NCBI GenBank assembly: GCA_034112345.1 | Contig: JAWUVN010000022.1 | Span: 1-64,000, forward strand | Direction of reading: 5' to 3' | Length of the DNA: 64,000 bases | DNA from: Bermanella sp034112345 | Lineage (GTDB): Bacteria > Pseudomonadota > Gammaproteobacteria > Pseudomonadales > Oceanobacteraceae | Shown here: positions 62,762 to 64,000 of the stretch, in pieces | Layout of the letters: each line of letters opens with the position of its first letter | Numbering within the stretch: position 1 is the first letter of the stretch | Position numbers and translations under genes: made by a program | Notes under the pieces: model-generated | The model's input: only the letters and a program-made list of their open reading frames with translations | What the model was told of the DNA's origin: nothing | The model's database searches: none

Positions 62762-63316
62762 TTAATCTACTTTGTCATACTCTTCGACGATATGTTCGTC
62801 TTTTAATTTGACGTAGTTCCCAGCTGTGTAAGAAAAATAGCGCAGCTCTTTCTCTGTAAGAGGGCGAACCTGCTTAGCCGGTCGCCCTACGTATAAAAAT
62901 CCACTTTCTAGGGTTTTGCCTGGCGGCACTAATGACCCTGCTCCTAGCACCACATTGTCTTCAATCACCGCTCCGTCCATAACCATAGATTGCATCCCCA
63001 CTAACACCCTAGAACCAATGGTGCAGCCATGTAGCATCACTAGGTGGCCCACTGTTACTTCATCCCCTAAAGTCAAAGGGTAACCACCTGGGTTAAAGTC
63101 ACTGGCGTGAGTAATATGTAAAATTGAGCCGTCTTGCAAACTGCAGCGCTTACCAATCTTTATTGTATGCATATCACCACGAATCACTGTATTGGGCCAA
63201 ACCGAGCAATCATCCCCTAGAGTGACATCACCAATAATGGTGGCCATTGGATCAACAAATACCTTGTCACCTAATTTTGGTGCCATTCCTTTAAAGGTTC
63301 TAACCGAATTCGCCAT
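62762..63316 (-). CDS. Gamma carbonic anhydrase family protein (YrdA-like)
   Basis: The 184-residue left-handed beta-helix (hexapeptide repeats) has zinc His candidates in ILHITHAS, TVGHLVMLHG. It is similar to YrdA, whose activity is uncertain. The start MANSVRTFKGMAPKLGDKV is typical. It is divergent from prlC, as in Pseudomonas. Confidence 0.93.
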   Translation of the reverse strand: MANSVRTFKGMAPKLGDKVFVDPMATIIGDVTLGDDCSVWPNTVIRGDMHTIKIGKRCSLQDGSILHITHASDFNPGGYPLTLGDEVTVGHLVMLHGCTIGSRVLVGMQSMVMDGAVIEDNVVLGAGSLVPPGKTLESGFLYVGRPAKQVRPLTEKELRYFSYTAGNYVKLKDEHIVEEYDKVD

Positions 63317-63403
63317 ATTTACGCCCTATCAATTTCAAAAACTTGAAAGTCTTCATTTTGCCCCAACCATATATCTTCTACTTAAAAGTCTCTAGGTTTA
63401 ACC

Positions 63404-64000
63404 ATGTCATCAGCTACCGCTACATCTAATACGTTAAACGACCCACAGGCGCTGCCAAATTTTAATGAGATCAATATTCCAGATATTGAATCCAGTATCA
63501 GTAAGCACCTAGATGACAACCTGAACGCCATTAAAACCTTAAGCCAGCAGGCTAATCCAAGCTGGGATTCTTTAATTGCAAAGCTAGAAGAATACGACGA
63601 TGTATTAAGCAAAGCATGGTCTCCTGTGAGCCACTTAAACAGCGTTTGCAACAGTGATGAACTGCGAGACGCGTACAACGCTTGCCTACCAAAGCTATCG
63701 GCTTACAGCACTGAAGTGGGCCAGAACAAAGACCTACAACAAGCTTATCAAGCCATCAAAGACAGCGCTGAATTTGCACAACTGAATACGGCTCAGCAAA
63801 AAGCCATTGATAACTCGCTGCGCGATTTTCATCTAGCAGGCGTGGATTTATCTGATGATAAAAAGCTCCGCTATGGCGAAATCAAATCCCGCTTAAGTGA
63901 CCTGGGCAGTAAGTACGGTGAAAACGTATTAGACGCCACTAACAAATGGCAAAAGCTGATCACGGATAAAGCGGATTTAGCCGGGGTTCCAGATTCTGCA
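63404..64000 (+). CDS. prlC: Oligopeptidase A (M3 family), N-terminal part (cut by window edge)
   Basis: The ATG at 63404 opens a frame of 199 codons reaching the window edge. The translation (MSSATATSNTLNDPQALPNF, then PSWDSLIAKLEEYDDVLSKAWSPVSHLNSV) matches the N-terminal region of PrlC/OpdA, a cytoplasmic zinc oligopeptidase that degrades signal peptides. The catalytic HExxH lies beyond the window. The adjacent gamma carbonic anhydrase gene is the usual neighbour in Pseudomonas. Confidence 0.93.
   Translation, partial: MSSATATSNTLNDPQALPNFNEINIPDIESSISKHLDDNLNAIKTLSQQANPSWDSLIAKLEEYDDVLSKAWSPVSHLNSVCNSDELRDAYNACLPKLSAYSTEVGQNKDLQQAYQAIKDSAEFAQLNTAQQKAIDNSLRDFHLAGVDLSDDKKLRYGEIKSRLSDLGSKYGENVLDATNKWQKLITDKADLAGVPDSA

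Noticed and set aside
1..64000. CRISPR arrays, transposases, integrases, phage or toxin-antitoxin genes
   Set aside because: None were seen on reading both strands; apart from the short palindromic repeats no mobile-element signature is present.

Overview
The window looks like chromosome of a marine gammaproteobacterium of the Oceanospirillales type (Bermanella/Oleispira/Thalassolituus-like). This is inferred from moderate to low GC, protein character and gene order. Several blocks keep the order I recall from Pseudomonas: amt-glnK-torF-ubiK-comM-rep; argH-algZ-algR; rpoH-ftsX-ftsE-ftsY-M16-rsmD-laoR/laoCBA-coaD-fdx; mutY-yggX near hisBHF; yggT-metX-metW-rdgB-hemW; rph/yicC-gmk-rpoZ-spoT-ridA. 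No transposase, integrase, prophage or CRISPR array was seen, so most of the window is core genome.

Positions 1-16100 form a nitrogen island. A minus-strand unit torF-glnK-amt (amt cut by the window edge) has a good sigma-54 promoter and an NtrC-like enhancer. Next comes a complete minus-strand urea system: the ABC urea importer urtABCDE and the urease cluster ureD-A-B-C-E-F-G plus the nickel permease-like ureJ. A second torF-glnK pair follows, so a duplicated module flanks the urea genes. Imported urea would be hydrolysed to ammonia, with both PII proteins sensing nitrogen state.

16100-34050 holds ubiK, comM, rep, a TauE-type permease, argH, the algZ/algR two-component pair, a secreted zinc phospholipase C/P1-nuclease-like protein, a PA4642-like protein, trmB, a DUF423 protein, rpoH, ftsX-ftsE-ftsY, a catalytically dead M16-like protein and rsmD.

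34100-39800 holds a LaoABCR-type system for long-chain alcohol and aldehyde oxidation: a TetR regulator divergent from aldehyde dehydrogenase, a Tat/lipoprotein partner and a GMC oxidoreductase. A palindromic operator sits inside the spacer of a sigma-70-like promoter. coaD and a ferredoxin follow.

39900-47820 has tRNA-Phe, yggX-mutY, a yfiR-like gene overlapping a PAS-GGDEF-EAL c-di-GMP enzyme, an orphan mlaC and hisB-hisH-hisF without hisA. 47860-52680 is an hemW-rdgB-DUF4426-metW-metX-yggT block. 52880-58470 has rph divergent from yicC-gmk, then rpoZ-spoT-ridA. The last 5.5 kb has a SCO1-like copper chaperone divergent from a MATE transporter, an unrecognised 212-residue protein, a periplasmic LigE-type DNA ligase, a gamma carbonic anhydrase and the 5' part of prlC.

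I did not find a clearly undescribed multi-gene system. The best leads are regulatory or evolutionary: the duplicated glnK module around the urea genes, the REP pair between ureE and ureC, the palindromic element where hisA would be expected, and the YfiR-controlled bifunctional c-di-GMP enzyme.
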